Shown one piece after another: positions 34,751 to 43,840 of a stretch of 64,000 bases of DNA. Origin of the DNA: JAAZPT01 sp964544955 (lineage in GTDB: Bacteria > Bacillota > Clostridia > Christensenellales > Aristaeellaceae); NCBI GenBank assembly GCA_964544955.1, contig CAZJEB010000001.1:62001-126000 (forward strand), written 5' to 3'. Position 1 is the stretch's first letter, and the number at the start of each line of letters is the position of its first letter. The notes under the pieces are model-generated. The model saw nothing but the letters and a program-made list of their open reading frames with translations, was not told the DNA's origin and ran no database searches. The translations under genes were made by a program, and so were the position numbers.

Positions 34751-35881
34751 ATGAAAAAATTATTTGCATTTTTATTAGTATTAATGATGCTTGCAACGGC
34801 TGTTGTATCATTCGCTGATGAAACAATAAAAATAGGGGCATTTGGTCCCTTAACTGGTGATGTAGCACAATATGGTGTTGCTGTAAATGAAGGTGTTGTA
34901 CTTTACATTGATTCTTTAAACCAAAATGGTGGGTTACTTGGTAAACAAGTTGAACTAATTTGGGAAGATGATAAAGGTGATATTACCGAAGCAATAAATG
35001 CCTATAATAAGCTTGTGTATCAAGATGAGGTTGTAGCTCTTATCGGTGGGGTAACAACCAAACCAACAATTGCAGCTGCTGATTATGCAAAAGATGAAGG
35101 AATACCAATGATAACAGCATCAGCAACAGCATATGAAGTTACAGAAGGAAAACCAAATGTATTTAGAGCATGTTTCTTGGACCCTTTCCAAGCAAAAACA
35201 ATGGCTAACTATGCAAAAGAAGTTTTAGGTTTTACAAAGTTAGCAGTTATATATGATGTTGGTGATGATTACTCAATAGGTTTAGCTGAAACATTTAAAG
35301 CACAAGCAGCTGAAAATGGACAAGAAATAGTAGCATATGAAGCAGGTGCTGCTGCAGACGTAGACTTTAAAGCTCAATTAACAAACATTAAAAATGCTGG
35401 GCCTGAAGCTATATTCGTAGCTTTCTACTATAAAGAAGCTTCAAATATTATGAGGCAGTCATTAGAAGTAGGGTTAAATGATGTTTTATTCTTAAGTGCT
35501 GATGGTATGAATGGTATTGAAAACATGATTACAGACAATGATGAATTGCTTTCAAGATTGTTTTATACAGACCATTATGCATCTGATGCTGGTACACCAG
35601 AAGTTGAAAAGTTTAATGCGGATTTTGAAGCTAAATATGGCAAACAACCTTACAGCGCATTTAATGCAACAGGCTATGATGCAGCTTTAGTATTAATAGA
35701 GGCTATTCAAAAAGCTGGAACAACAGATTATGACGCTGTTGTAGAAGCCATGAAAAATACAGATACAATTGGTGTAACTGGTAATTTAAAATTTGATGAT
35801 CATAATGACCCAATTAAATCAGCGTTTATTATGACAATAAAAGAAGGCAAAGAAGTTTTTGTTCATCAACAAAACCCATAA
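34751..35881 (+). CDS. livK: Branched-chain amino-acid ABC transporter, binding protein
   Basis: 376 residues of the periplasmic-binding-protein-like I (LivK) type: IKIGAFGPLTGDVAQYG and ALIGGVTTKPTIAAADYA are typical. The signal sequence MKKLFAFLLVLMMLATAVV ends VSFADE, which looks like a signal peptidase I site. No lipobox cysteine is present, although Gram-positive binding proteins are usually lipoproteins. Substrate class (Leu/Ile/Val or related) is inferred from the family. GGAGG precedes the ATG, and a hairpin separates the gene from livH. Confidence 0.93.
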   Translation: MKKLFAFLLVLMMLATAVVSFADETIKIGAFGPLTGDVAQYGVAVNEGVVLYIDSLNQNGGLLGKQVELIWEDDKGDITEAINAYNKLVYQDEVVALIGGVTTKPTIAAADYAKDEGIPMITASATAYEVTEGKPNVFRACFLDPFQAKTMANYAKEVLGFTKLAVIYDVGDDYSIGLAETFKAQAAENGQEIVAYEAGAAADVDFKAQLTNIKNAGPEAIFVAFYYKEASNIMRQSLEVGLNDVLFLSADGMNGIENMITDNDELLSRLFYTDHYASDAGTPEVEKFNADFEAKYGKQPYSAFNATGYDAALVLIEAIQKAGTTDYDAVVEAMKNTDTIGVTGNLKFDDHNDPIKSAFIMTIKEGKEVFVHQQNP

Positions 35882-35894
35882 TTTTAATTTAAAT

Positions 35895-35916
35895 GGGAAA
35901 GCAGAAATGCTTTCCC
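35895..35916 (+). promoter_or_regulatory. Intercistronic hairpin between livK and livH
   Basis: GGGAAAGC pairs with GCTTTCCC over a six-base loop. Only a poor T tract follows, so it is more likely an RNA-stabilising or partial terminator element, raising livK expression over the permease genes. Confidence 0.65.
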
Positions 35917-35946
35917 TAATCTATTTTATCTGCGGAAGGTGATATT

Positions 35947-36822
35947 GTGATTGTAATTAACCAATTATTAAATGGCTTGCATATAGGAAGTATTTATGCC
36001 TTAATAGCATTAGGATATACAATGGTATACGGAATTGTTAAGTTAATAAATTTCGCTCATGGCGATATTATAATGGTTGGAGCATATACATCCCTTGTAA
36101 TGTTTATGAATTTTAAAGCAAACCCAATTATAGCTTTACTAGTATCAATAATAGTATGTGTGATATTTGGCGTTGTTATTGAGATGATTGCATATAAACC
36201 TTTGAGAAACTCTCCTAGAATTTCGTCATTAATAACAGCTATAGGTGTAAGTTATTTGCTTGAAAATGTTGCTCAATTAATATTTACTCCAGATCCAAAA
36301 CCATTTCCTAGTATATTTCCAACAGAGCAACTTTTTAATGGAAACATTAACATTGGCTATACTACACTAATTACAATAATTACCTCAATAGTGCTTATGA
36401 TTTTACTACAACTGTTTGTTTCTAAAACTAAAGCTGGTAAAGCAATGCGTGCTGTATCTGAGGATATGAATGCTTCAAGATTAATGGGTATAAATGTTAA
36501 TAATACAATATCTATGACTTTTGCAATTGGTTGTGCATTGGCAGGTGTTGGTTCATTTTTATATAGTGCAGCATATCCAACAATTACTCCATTAATGGGA
36601 TTTACACCTGGATTGAAAGCTTTTATAGCAGCGGTATTGGGTGGTATAGGTGTTCTTCCAGGGGCCATGATAGGTGGTTTCCTTATGGGCGTTGTTGAGT
36701 CTTTTACAAAAGCCTTTATCTCATCTCAAATGGCGGATGCTATTGTTTACTTAATATTAATCCTTGTTTTACTAGTTAAGCCTAGTGGTATTTTTGGTAA
36801 AACTACAGTAGAAAAGGTGTGA
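35947..36822 (+). CDS. livH: Branched-chain amino-acid ABC transporter, permease LivH
   Basis: 291 residues with about eight membrane segments. GLHIGSIYALIALGYTMVYG and KLINFAHGDIIMVGAY at the start, and AAVLGGIGVLPGAMIGG near the end, are the LivH signatures. The start is GTG 35947, preceded by GGAAGGTGA. It forms the channel with LivM. Confidence 0.94.
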   Translation: MIVINQLLNGLHIGSIYALIALGYTMVYGIVKLINFAHGDIIMVGAYTSLVMFMNFKANPIIALLVSIIVCVIFGVVIEMIAYKPLRNSPRISSLITAIGVSYLLENVAQLIFTPDPKPFPSIFPTEQLFNGNINIGYTTLITIITSIVLMILLQLFVSKTKAGKAMRAVSEDMNASRLMGINVNNTISMTFAIGCALAGVGSFLYSAAYPTITPLMGFTPGLKAFIAAVLGGIGVLPGAMIGGFLMGVVESFTKAFISSQMADAIVYLILILVLLVKPSGIFGKTTVEKV

Positions 36823-36829
36823 GAATAGT

Positions 36830-37834
36830 ATGAATAATAAATTTTTTAAATATAAAATATTAAGTTATATTATTAACCTGTTTATTATTATTGGTGTATA
36901 TTTAATAATTAACTATTTAGTACAAACAAAAATAATAAATAGATATTATCAGGGTATATTAATAGTTACCCTTATAAATATTATTCTAGCTGTTAGCTTA
37001 AACTTAACTACGGGATTTTTAGGAGAATTGGCACTAGGGCATGCTGGGTTTATGGCTGTTGGAGCATATGCTGGTGCTATATTTACAAAAACCATGGTTG
37101 ATGCAAATTTAATGGTTGCAGAAGCAGCATTTCCTATATCAATATTATTAGCTGGAGTTGTAGCAGCTTTATTTGGATTACTTATAGGTATACCAGTTTT
37201 AAGACTTAAGGGAGACTATTTAGCAATTATAACGCTTGGTTTTGGCGAAATTATTAGAATTCTTATTATAAATTTAGACATTACTGGTGGGGCTAGAGGT
37301 TTAACAAAAATTCCTAGAGTAACTACTATTGGATATGCTTATTTTATTATGGTTGCATTTATTATAATTATGTTTACTATTGGACGTTCAAGGCATGGGC
37401 GTGCAATTCTCTCAATAAGGGAAGACAGTATCGCGGCTGAAGCATCAGGTATACCAACTGTATATTATAAAGTATACGCTTTTACATTGGCAGCATTCTT
37501 TGCTGGTATAGCGGGTGCTTTATATGCTCACTATAGTGGAACACTTGACCCTAAAACATTTGGATTTGCTAGATCAATAGAAATATTAGTAATGGTAGTG
37601 TTGGGTGGAATGGGGTCAATTACAGGCTCAGTGGTTTCAGCATCCGTTCTTACGGTTTTACCTGAAGTACTAAGAGGGTTTAGTGAGTATAGAATGCTTG
37701 TGTATTCTTTAGCATTAATTATTATGATGTTATTTAGACCAAAAGGCCTTTTGGGAACACATGAAGTTTCCTTTGCAAGCATGGTATTAAAACCCTTTAT
37801 GAAAAGAGAAAAAACAGATATTAGCAGTAAATAA
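36830..37834 (+). CDS. livM: Branched-chain amino-acid ABC transporter, permease LivM
   Basis: 334 residues with about nine membrane segments. LAVSLNLTTGFLGELALGHAGFMAVGAY and VVLGGMGSITGSVVSA identify LivM, and the sequence DYLAIITLGFGEIIRI carries the coupling loop. It starts 8 nt after livH. Confidence 0.94.
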   Translation: MNNKFFKYKILSYIINLFIIIGVYLIINYLVQTKIINRYYQGILIVTLINIILAVSLNLTTGFLGELALGHAGFMAVGAYAGAIFTKTMVDANLMVAEAAFPISILLAGVVAALFGLLIGIPVLRLKGDYLAIITLGFGEIIRILIINLDITGGARGLTKIPRVTTIGYAYFIMVAFIIIMFTIGRSRHGRAILSIREDSIAAEASGIPTVYYKVYAFTLAAFFAGIAGALYAHYSGTLDPKTFGFARSIEILVMVVLGGMGSITGSVVSASVLTVLPEVLRGFSEYRMLVYSLALIIMMLFRPKGLLGTHEVSFASMVLKPFMKREKTDISSK

Positions 37835-37849
37835 TAATTAGGAGTAATT

Positions 37850-38614
37850 ATGTCTTTATTAGAAGTTAAAAATTTGGGTATAGATTTTGGTGGTTTAAGG
37901 GCAGTTGATAATGTTACCCTTAATGTTAATCAAGGGGAAATTGTTGGTTTGATTGGTCCAAATGGTGCAGGCAAAACAACAGTGTTCAATTTATTAACAA
38001 AAGTTTATACTCCAACTAGAGGCTCAATGCAACTAGAAAACATAAATTTATTAAAATTGAACACTCATAATACAACATTAAATGGTATAACAAGGACCTT
38101 TCAAAATATTAGACTGTTTAAAAGTATGACGGTTCTTCAGAATATTAAAGTAGCATATCATAATTCAATGAAATGCACATTCTTAGATTGTGCACTAAGG
38201 TTGCCTCAATATTGGAAAGATGAAGCAGCCGCAAATGAAAAAGCCTATCAACTACTTGAAATGTTTGGAATGGGGCATTTGGCAGATGAGAATTCAGCTA
38301 GCCTACCATACGGTCAACAGCGTAAATTAGAAATATGTAGAGCTTTAGCTGGTAATCCTAAAATTTTATTGTTAGATGAGCCAGCAGCTGGTATGAATCC
38401 AAGTGAAACTAAAGAACTTATGGAAACTATATATAAAGTAAGAGATGATTTATCTATTTCTATTTTATTAATTGAACATGATATGAAATTTGTTATGAGC
38501 ATATGCGAAAGAATATATGTTTTAAACTATGGGCGAATTATAGCAGAAGGTACACCAGCAGAAATTCAGCACAACCCCGAAGTTATTGAAGCTTATCTTG
38601 GTAGCAATGATTAA
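37850..38614 (+). CDS. livG: Branched-chain amino-acid ABC transporter, ATPase LivG
   Basis: 254 residues. Walker A GPNGAGKTT (35-43), the LivG-specific ITRTFQNIRLF, signature LPYGQQRKLEI and Walker B LLLDEPAAGMNP. Binds ATP to power import with LivF. AGGAG precedes the ATG. Confidence 0.95.
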   Translation: MSLLEVKNLGIDFGGLRAVDNVTLNVNQGEIVGLIGPNGAGKTTVFNLLTKVYTPTRGSMQLENINLLKLNTHNTTLNGITRTFQNIRLFKSMTVLQNIKVAYHNSMKCTFLDCALRLPQYWKDEAAANEKAYQLLEMFGMGHLADENSASLPYGQQRKLEICRALAGNPKILLLDEPAAGMNPSETKELMETIYKVRDDLSISILLIEHDMKFVMSICERIYVLNYGRIIAEGTPAEIQHNPEVIEAYLGSND

Positions 38615-38631
38615 ATTAATAGGAGAGAAAT

Positions 38632-39336
38632 ATGCTTAAAGTTAATAATTTAAATTTATATTATGGTTCAATTAATGCCTTGAAAAATATTTCTTTTAAA
38701 GTTGAGCAAGGGCAAATTGTTACCCTCATAGGTGCTAATGGGGCTGGTAAATCATCGATACTAAATTCATTAAGTAACCTTGTTAGTGGTAAAACTGGGG
38801 AAATAAGTTTTATGGGAAAAAATATCACCAACTTAAAACCTCATAAAATAGTTGATATGGGATTGGTTCATTGTCCAGAAGGTAGACGAGTGTTTTCTTC
38901 TATGTCTGTTTATGAAAATTTAGAACTTGGAGCGTTTACTCGTAAGGATGAAAACAATATTAAAAAAGATATGGATAGAGTTTTTGATAGATTTCCAAGG
39001 CTTAAAGAAAGAAGAAAACAACCCGCAGGCACACTATCCGGTGGTGAACAACAAATGTTAGCTATTGGAAGGGCTTTAATGTCAAAACCAAAATTACTTA
39101 TGCTTGATGAACCATCAATGGGGCTTGCTCCGTTACTAGTTAAGGAAATATTTAATATAATAAAAACAGTAAAAGAAGAAGGCATGACAATTCTATTAGT
39201 TGAACAGAATGCGAATATGGCATTATCAATAGCTGATTATACATATATTCTTGAAACAGGTACCATAATATCAGAAGGACAATCAAAAGAAATGTTAAAT
39301 AATGATAAGGTTAGAAAAGCTTACTTGGGTAGTTAA
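38632..39336 (+). CDS. livF: Branched-chain amino-acid ABC transporter, ATPase LivF
   Basis: 234 residues. Walker A GANGAGKSS, VHCPEGRRVFSSMSVYENLELGA (the LivF hallmark), signature LSGGEQQMLAIGRAL and Walker B LMLDEPSMGLAP. Last gene of the operon, ended by a strong hairpin. Confidence 0.95.
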   Translation: MLKVNNLNLYYGSINALKNISFKVEQGQIVTLIGANGAGKSSILNSLSNLVSGKTGEISFMGKNITNLKPHKIVDMGLVHCPEGRRVFSSMSVYENLELGAFTRKDENNIKKDMDRVFDRFPRLKERRKQPAGTLSGGEQQMLAIGRALMSKPKLLMLDEPSMGLAPLLVKEIFNIIKTVKEEGMTILLVEQNANMALSIADYTYILETGTIISEGQSKEMLNNDKVRKAYLGS

Positions 39337-39342
39337 TTTAGA

Positions 39343-39372
39343 AAAACATACTAGTTTACTAGTATGTTTTTT
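39343..39372 (+). terminator. Terminator of the liv operon
   Basis: ACATACTAG pairs with CTAGTATGT across a TTTA loop, followed by TTTTTTATT. The stem lies just after the livF stop. Confidence 0.92.
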
Positions 39373-39397
39373 ATTACACTACATTTATTTAATATGG

Positions 39398-39426
39398 TTG
39401 AAAACATTACAATATAAATGTATAAT
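39398..39426 (+). promoter_or_regulatory. Promoter of the 5'-nucleotidase gene
   Basis: TTGAAA (39398-39403) and a perfect TATAAT (39421-39426) are 17 bp apart, 53 bp before the ATG. Confidence 0.8.
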
Positions 39427-39479
39427 ATTTATATAGTAACTTTTTAAAAGTAAATATTTATTGAAAGTGAGGAATTTGT

Positions 39480-41117
39480 ATGAAAAAACTTTTATCTATT
39501 ATCCTTGCAGTTGCAATGTTGCTATCTTTTGCATCCGTTGTGTCTGAAGAGGTAGGCGTGTATGATGGTAAACTTATTATTTTATTTACCAATGACTTTC
39601 ACGGTCAAGTAATGCAAAGTAACAGTGATGGAAGAATAGGGTATGCTGAACTTGCGCAGTATAAAAAAGATGCTCAAGCAACTGGTGCTGAAGTTTTGCT
39701 TTTCTCTGCTGGTGATGATATTCAAGGTGCACCAATCGTAAACCTTTCAAAGGGTGAAACTGCTGTTGAATTTATGAACCTTGTGGGCTATGACTTAATG
39801 ACCACAGGTAACCATGAGTTTGACTGGGGTATCGATAACTTATTACAATTAAAGGAAAAAATGAATTTTCCAATAGTTGCAGCAAATATTTATCGTGAAT
39901 CTGATAATGAAAAGATATTTGATAGCAATAAAGTATTTGAGCTTGAAAATGGAATGAAAATTGGAGTTTTTGGCATAACAACCCCTGAAACAATGACAAA
40001 AGCAAACCCTGATAACATCAAAAATGTTAAAATTCTTCAAGGCGAGGAAATGTTTGCTGAAGCACAAAAACAGGTTGATGAACTAAAAGAAAAAGGATGC
40101 AACTTAGTTATTTGTTTAGGGCATTTAGGTATAGACGATGAAAGCACTGGAAATCGTTCAATCGATTTATTAGAAAAAGTTACTGGTATCGATTTATTTA
40201 TTGATGGCCATAGCCATACACAATTAAATCAAAAAGTAGGCGATACTTTACATATTCAAACAGGCGCTTATGGTTCAAGCATTGGCGCTATAATGTATGA
40301 TGGCGAAGCTTTAACTGCTGATTTCATTCAAGCACGTAAAATAAACAGTAGCTTATCAGAGCTTTTATCTGGAATTAAGCATAAAGATGAAGAAGTTGAT
40401 GTAGCAGTTAATTCATATTATGATGAAATTATGAAGGTTTTAAGTACAAAATTTGCTGAAACAAAGGTACTTTTAGATGGTAATAGGTCACCTGGTGTTA
40501 GAACACAAGAAACTAACCTTGGTGATTTCTGTACCGATGCTATATTGTGGGCTGCAAATAAAAACTACAACGGAACAGTAGATTGTGCAATAACCAATGG
40601 TGGTGGCATAAGGGATTCAATACAAATTGGTGATGTTACAATGAACGATATGAAGGTTGTGTTCCCATTTGGAAACACAGTTCAAGTGCTACAGTTAAAT
40701 GGTGCTGAAATACTTGAAGCTCTTGAAGCGGCAACATTCTCTGCTCCAGAAGCTGCAGGTGCTTTCCCTCAAGTTGCTGGTATTGTATTTACACTTGATA
40801 CAAGCGTTCTTTATGAGCAAGGGGAACAATATCCTAATAGCACATATTATGCACCAGCTAAACCTGGTAGCCGTGTAATTATTGATACTATAGCAGGTGA
40901 ACCTTTTGATCCAGAAAGAGTATATACAGTTGCAACAAATAATTTTACAGCAGCTGGTGGAGATACATACTATGTATTTGGCTATAGGAATGCCTTAACT
41001 GGTTACAATACATATTTAGCCTTAGAAGATGCCCTAATTCAGTATACTGAAGAAGTGCTTGAAGGTGTAATAGGTGAACAATATGCCGAACCACAAGGTA
41101 GAATAATAATTAAATAA
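39480..41117 (+). CDS. Secreted 5'-nucleotidase/metallophosphoesterase
   Basis: 545 residues. A signal peptide (about 1-22) is followed by a calcineurin-like domain with metal ligands in FTNDFHGQ, GNHEFDWG and DGHSHTQL. The C-terminal 5'-nucleotidase domain contains TNGGGIRDSI and TNNFTAAGGDTYYVFG. It would hydrolyse extracellular nucleotides to nucleosides and phosphate. No lipobox or LPXTG anchor is seen, so it is probably released or held non-covalently. The nucleoside importer at 0.5-4 kb would be a natural partner (inference). Confidence 0.93.
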   Translation: MKKLLSIILAVAMLLSFASVVSEEVGVYDGKLIILFTNDFHGQVMQSNSDGRIGYAELAQYKKDAQATGAEVLLFSAGDDIQGAPIVNLSKGETAVEFMNLVGYDLMTTGNHEFDWGIDNLLQLKEKMNFPIVAANIYRESDNEKIFDSNKVFELENGMKIGVFGITTPETMTKANPDNIKNVKILQGEEMFAEAQKQVDELKEKGCNLVICLGHLGIDDESTGNRSIDLLEKVTGIDLFIDGHSHTQLNQKVGDTLHIQTGAYGSSIGAIMYDGEALTADFIQARKINSSLSELLSGIKHKDEEVDVAVNSYYDEIMKVLSTKFAETKVLLDGNRSPGVRTQETNLGDFCTDAILWAANKNYNGTVDCAITNGGGIRDSIQIGDVTMNDMKVVFPFGNTVQVLQLNGAEILEALEAATFSAPEAAGAFPQVAGIVFTLDTSVLYEQGEQYPNSTYYAPAKPGSRVIIDTIAGEPFDPERVYTVATNNFTAAGGDTYYVFGYRNALTGYNTYLALEDALIQYTEEVLEGVIGEQYAEPQGRIIIK

Positions 41118-41130
41118 TTTAAATTACAAT

Positions 41131-41168
41131 AAAAAATGTAGCTACAATTTGTAGCTACATTTTATTTT
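41131..41168. terminator. Bidirectional terminator
   Basis: AATGTAGCTAC pairs with GTAGCTACATT, with A and T runs on either side. It serves the 5'-nucleotidase and the convergent HPF gene. Confidence 0.9.
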
Positions 41169-41176
41169 TATTAATA

Positions 41177-41713
41177 TTAATTTTCAGGTTCTAATAAACC
41201 CAAGTTTCCATCTTTTCTAAGGTATAAAACATTTGTTCTCTCTGTTTCTTGATCAACAAATACAAAGAAGCTGTGACCTAATAATTCCATTTGTAATATT
41301 GCATCATCAACAGACATTGGCCTTACAGTATAAACCTTGCGTTTAACAATTTCTAAGCTTTCTTCTTTTTCAAAATCTTCAATAAACTCTAATTCTGTAT
41401 CTACAAAAGCATCAACTTTTAAACGATCCTCAAGTTTTGTTCTGTGCTTATGTATTTGACGTTCAATTTTAGCTAATGCAGCATCTATTGCTATAAATAA
41501 GTTATTATCGCTTGAAGCCTCAGCTCTTAATATAGCGCCTCTAACTGGTACAGTAATTTCTACTTTTCTTCTTTTATTGTTTTCTTTAACTAAATGTATA
41601 TTAATTTCTGAGTTAGGTGTTAAATACCTTTTCATTTTATCGGTCTTTTTTACTATTCTATTTGTTATACCAGGTGTAATTATCAAATTCTTTGCAGTAA
41701 TATTTGTGTTCAT
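41177..41713 (-). CDS. hpf: Long-form ribosome hibernation promoting factor
   Basis: 178 residues. The N-terminal S30AE domain (about 1-110) includes KLEDRLKVDAFVD after a basic region. The C-terminal dimerisation domain is IVKRKVYTVRPMSVDDAILQMELLGHSFFVFVDQETERTNVLYLRKDGNLGLLEP-like. It dimerises stalled ribosomes into 100S particles in Firmicutes. A good sigma-A promoter is present 49 bp upstream. Confidence 0.95.
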   Translation of the reverse strand: MNTNITAKNLIITPGITNRIVKKTDKMKRYLTPNSEINIHLVKENNKRRKVEITVPVRGAILRAEASSDNNLFIAIDAALAKIERQIHKHRTKLEDRLKVDAFVDTELEFIEDFEKEESLEIVKRKVYTVRPMSVDDAILQMELLGHSFFVFVDQETERTNVLYLRKDGNLGLLEPEN

Positions 41714-41761
41714 AATTGTACTCCTTTAACTATAAATGCAATTTTATAATGATTTAAAACC

Positions 41762-41790
41762 ATTATATCTATATATTATTAATTCTACAA
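41762..41790 (-). promoter_or_regulatory. Promoter of hpf
   Basis: On the minus strand TTGTAG (41785-41790) and a perfect TATAAT (41762-41767) are 17 bp apart. The operator-like palindrome at 41805-41825 lies just upstream. Confidence 0.75.
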
Positions 41791-41804
41791 TACATATTAA
41801 AATC

Positions 41805-41825
41805 CTTTATTACATTGTAATAAAG
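41805..41825. promoter_or_regulatory. Palindromic operator candidate upstream of the aldehyde dehydrogenase gene
   Basis: CTTTATTACA and TGTAATAAAG are perfect 10-bp arms around one central base. The right arm overlaps the putative -35 of the aldehyde dehydrogenase promoter, the position expected for repressor control. Its AT-rich, 21-bp form resembles sites of Fur/PerR-like or TetR regulators, but I cannot name the regulator. Confidence 0.6.
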
Positions 41826-41844
41826 AACTAATTTAAGCTATAAT
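41815..41844 (+). promoter_or_regulatory. Promoter of the aldehyde dehydrogenase gene
   Basis: TTGTAA (41815-41820) and TATAAT (41839-41844) with 18-bp spacing; the palindrome covers the -35. Confidence 0.7.
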
Positions 41845-41864
41845 ATCAATGTGGAGGTGTAACA

Positions 41865-43229
41865 ATGATTAATGAAATAATGTTAAAACATGATAATTTT
41901 TTAAAAACAAATAAAAATTTAGATATTGAATATAGATTAAATTCTCTAAAAAAACTAAAGAACACCCTAAAAAAATATGAAAAAGAAGTAAATAATGCAT
42001 TGTATAATGATTTAAATAAATCCGAGTATGAGTCTTATTTAACAGAAATTGGATTTGTTTACAAAGAATTAGAAATAATGATAAAGAATACTAAAAAATG
42101 GGGTAAACCATATAAAGTTCATACTCCAACTTCTTTATTTAAAGCAAAAAGTTTAATATATCCTGAACCTTTTGGTAAGGTGTTGATAATGTCACCATGG
42201 AATTATCCTTTTATGCTATCTATGCAACCATTAATTGGTGCTATTGCTGCTGGAAATACTTGCATATTAAAACCTTCAAATTATTCTAAAAATACCTCTA
42301 ATATAATATTAAAAATAATAGAAGAAACATTTGATAGAGGTCATGTTGATTGTATATTAGGTGGTAGGGAAGAGAATACACAGCTATTAGAACAACGCTT
42401 TGATTATATTTTTTTTACGGGAAGTGTTGAAGTAGGTAAATTGGTAATGTTAAAAGCTTCCAAATACCTAACTCCTGTTACACTAGAATTAGGCGGTAAA
42501 AGTCCTTGTATTGTTGATGAAGATATTGATATTAATTTAACTGCAAAACGAATAGTGTTTGGTAAGTTAATTAATTCTGGTCAAACATGTATTGCACCAG
42601 ATTATATATTAGTACATGAAAAAGTAAAAGATTTATTATTAAATGAGATGAAGCGTGAAATAACTAACGCCTTAGGTGATGATCCTATTAGTAATAATGA
42701 GTACCCAAAAATAATAAACGAAAAACATTTTGAAAGATTGATAGCATTAATTGATAGCAACAAAGTTTTTCATGGAGCAAGATATAATAAAGATAGTTTA
42801 AAAATTGAACCTACAATTTTTGATAATGTTAACTTAAATTCAAGTTTAATGAAAGAAGAATTGTTTGGACCATTATTGCCTATAATATCTTACAAAAAAA
42901 TAGATGAGGTATTTAATACTATAAAACTATTTGAAAAACCATTGGCATTATATATTTTTTCAAACAATAAAAAATTTCAAGAAGATGTTGTAAATAATTT
43001 ATCCTTTGGTGGTTCTTGTATTAATGATACATTAATGCATATAACAAATGAAAGTTTACCATTTGGTGGGGTTGGATATAGTGGAATGGGCTTATACCAT
43101 GGAAAATATAGCTTTGATACATTCTCGCACAAAAAAAGTGTTTTAAATAGAAGTGTAAAAGTAGATTTACCCTTTAGATACCACCCATATAAGGAAAAAT
43201 TTCTAAATTTAATTAAAAAAATAATATAA
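41865..43229 (+). CDS. Aldehyde dehydrogenase (class 3-like)
   Basis: 454 residues, the compact length of class 3 and YwdH-type fatty-aldehyde dehydrogenases. The general base E208 sits in LELGGKSPC and the nucleophile C242 in INSGQTCIAPDY. The PWNYPFMLSMQPL segment (111-123) belongs to the cofactor site. It oxidises an aldehyde, possibly long-chain, to the acid with NAD(P). GGAGG lies 7 nt before the ATG. Single-gene unit between a palindrome-bearing promoter and a terminator. Confidence 0.93.
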   Translation: MINEIMLKHDNFLKTNKNLDIEYRLNSLKKLKNTLKKYEKEVNNALYNDLNKSEYESYLTEIGFVYKELEIMIKNTKKWGKPYKVHTPTSLFKAKSLIYPEPFGKVLIMSPWNYPFMLSMQPLIGAIAAGNTCILKPSNYSKNTSNIILKIIEETFDRGHVDCILGGREENTQLLEQRFDYIFFTGSVEVGKLVMLKASKYLTPVTLELGGKSPCIVDEDIDINLTAKRIVFGKLINSGQTCIAPDYILVHEKVKDLLLNEMKREITNALGDDPISNNEYPKIINEKHFERLIALIDSNKVFHGARYNKDSLKIEPTIFDNVNLNSSLMKEELFGPLLPIISYKKIDEVFNTIKLFEKPLALYIFSNNKKFQEDVVNNLSFGGSCINDTLMHITNESLPFGGVGYSGMGLYHGKYSFDTFSHKKSVLNRSVKVDLPFRYHPYKEKFLNLIKKII

Positions 43230-43259
43230 AAAAATAGCACATAATGTGCTATTTTTTTA
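43227..43259. terminator. Bidirectional terminator
   Basis: ATAGCACAT pairs with ATGTGCTAT, flanked by seven A on the left and seven T on the right. The rubredoxin stop codon lies immediately beyond, so it serves both convergent genes. Confidence 0.93.
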
Positions 43260-43418
43260 TTATTCTTGAACTGAGAACATGTCTTTCTCAACGCCACATA
43301 GTGGGCAAACAAAATCTTCTGGTAATTCTTCCCATTTTGTGCCAGGAGCGATTCCGTTATCTGGATCGCCTAATTCTTCGTTATAAACATAACCACAAAC
43401 ATCACATACGTAAATCAT
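43260..43418 (-). CDS. Rubredoxin
   Basis: 52 residues. The two iron-binding knuckles are MIYVCDVCGYVYN and DFVCPLCGV; the acidic middle DPDNGIAPGTKWEELPEDF is typical of rubredoxin. It is a one-electron carrier. Downstream of fprA and desulfoferrodoxin it is the obvious electron donor to both. GGAGG lies 8 nt before the ATG at 43416-43418. Confidence 0.97.
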   Translation of the reverse strand: MIYVCDVCGYVYNEELGDPDNGIAPGTKWEELPEDFVCPLCGVEKDMFSVQE

Positions 43419-43437
43419 AAATGTATCCTCCTATTAA

Positions 43438-43809
43438 TTATTTTGAAGCCCAAAGGCCATGTAAATTGCAATATTCATATGCTTTTACAACTTTGTCTGT
43501 TGCTGATATTTCAAATGTTGCTTCAGGTTTTGCACCAGGAACTAACAATTTTCTTTGCCTTCCTTCAGCTGTTTCTAAAGCTATCCATGTAATATAGTGC
43601 TCTGCTAGCATAGGGTGGTCTACCTCACCAACTTTAACAGTTACGGTTGTTCCATCAACACTTACTACAGGTACATGCTTTTCGTTACTAGCATCAACTG
43701 TATTTGGTGCAATTTCTTGCATTTCTTCGCCGCAACATGATACACGAACACCACTATCGTGTATATAAGCAACAATGTTTTTACAGTGTTTGCATAAATA
43801 GAATTTCAT
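43438..43809 (-). CDS. dfx: Desulfoferrodoxin (superoxide reductase)
   Basis: 123 residues. An N-terminal desulforedoxin-like iron site uses YLCKHC and VSCCGEEM. The C-terminal superoxide reductase centre has EKHVPVV, MLAEHYITWI and EYCNLHGLW, giving the four-histidine, one-cysteine iron site. It reduces superoxide to peroxide without producing oxygen. I start at ATG 43807-43809 behind GGAGTG, not at an upstream in-frame codon. The rubredoxin gene follows 19 nt later. Confidence 0.96.
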   Translation of the reverse strand: MKFYLCKHCKNIVAYIHDSGVRVSCCGEEMQEIAPNTVDASNEKHVPVVSVDGTTVTVKVGEVDHPMLAEHYITWIALETAEGRQRKLLVPGAKPEATFEISATDKVVKAYEYCNLHGLWASK

Positions 43810-43840
43810 AAAGTACACTCCTTTAAATTAATTTATATTT

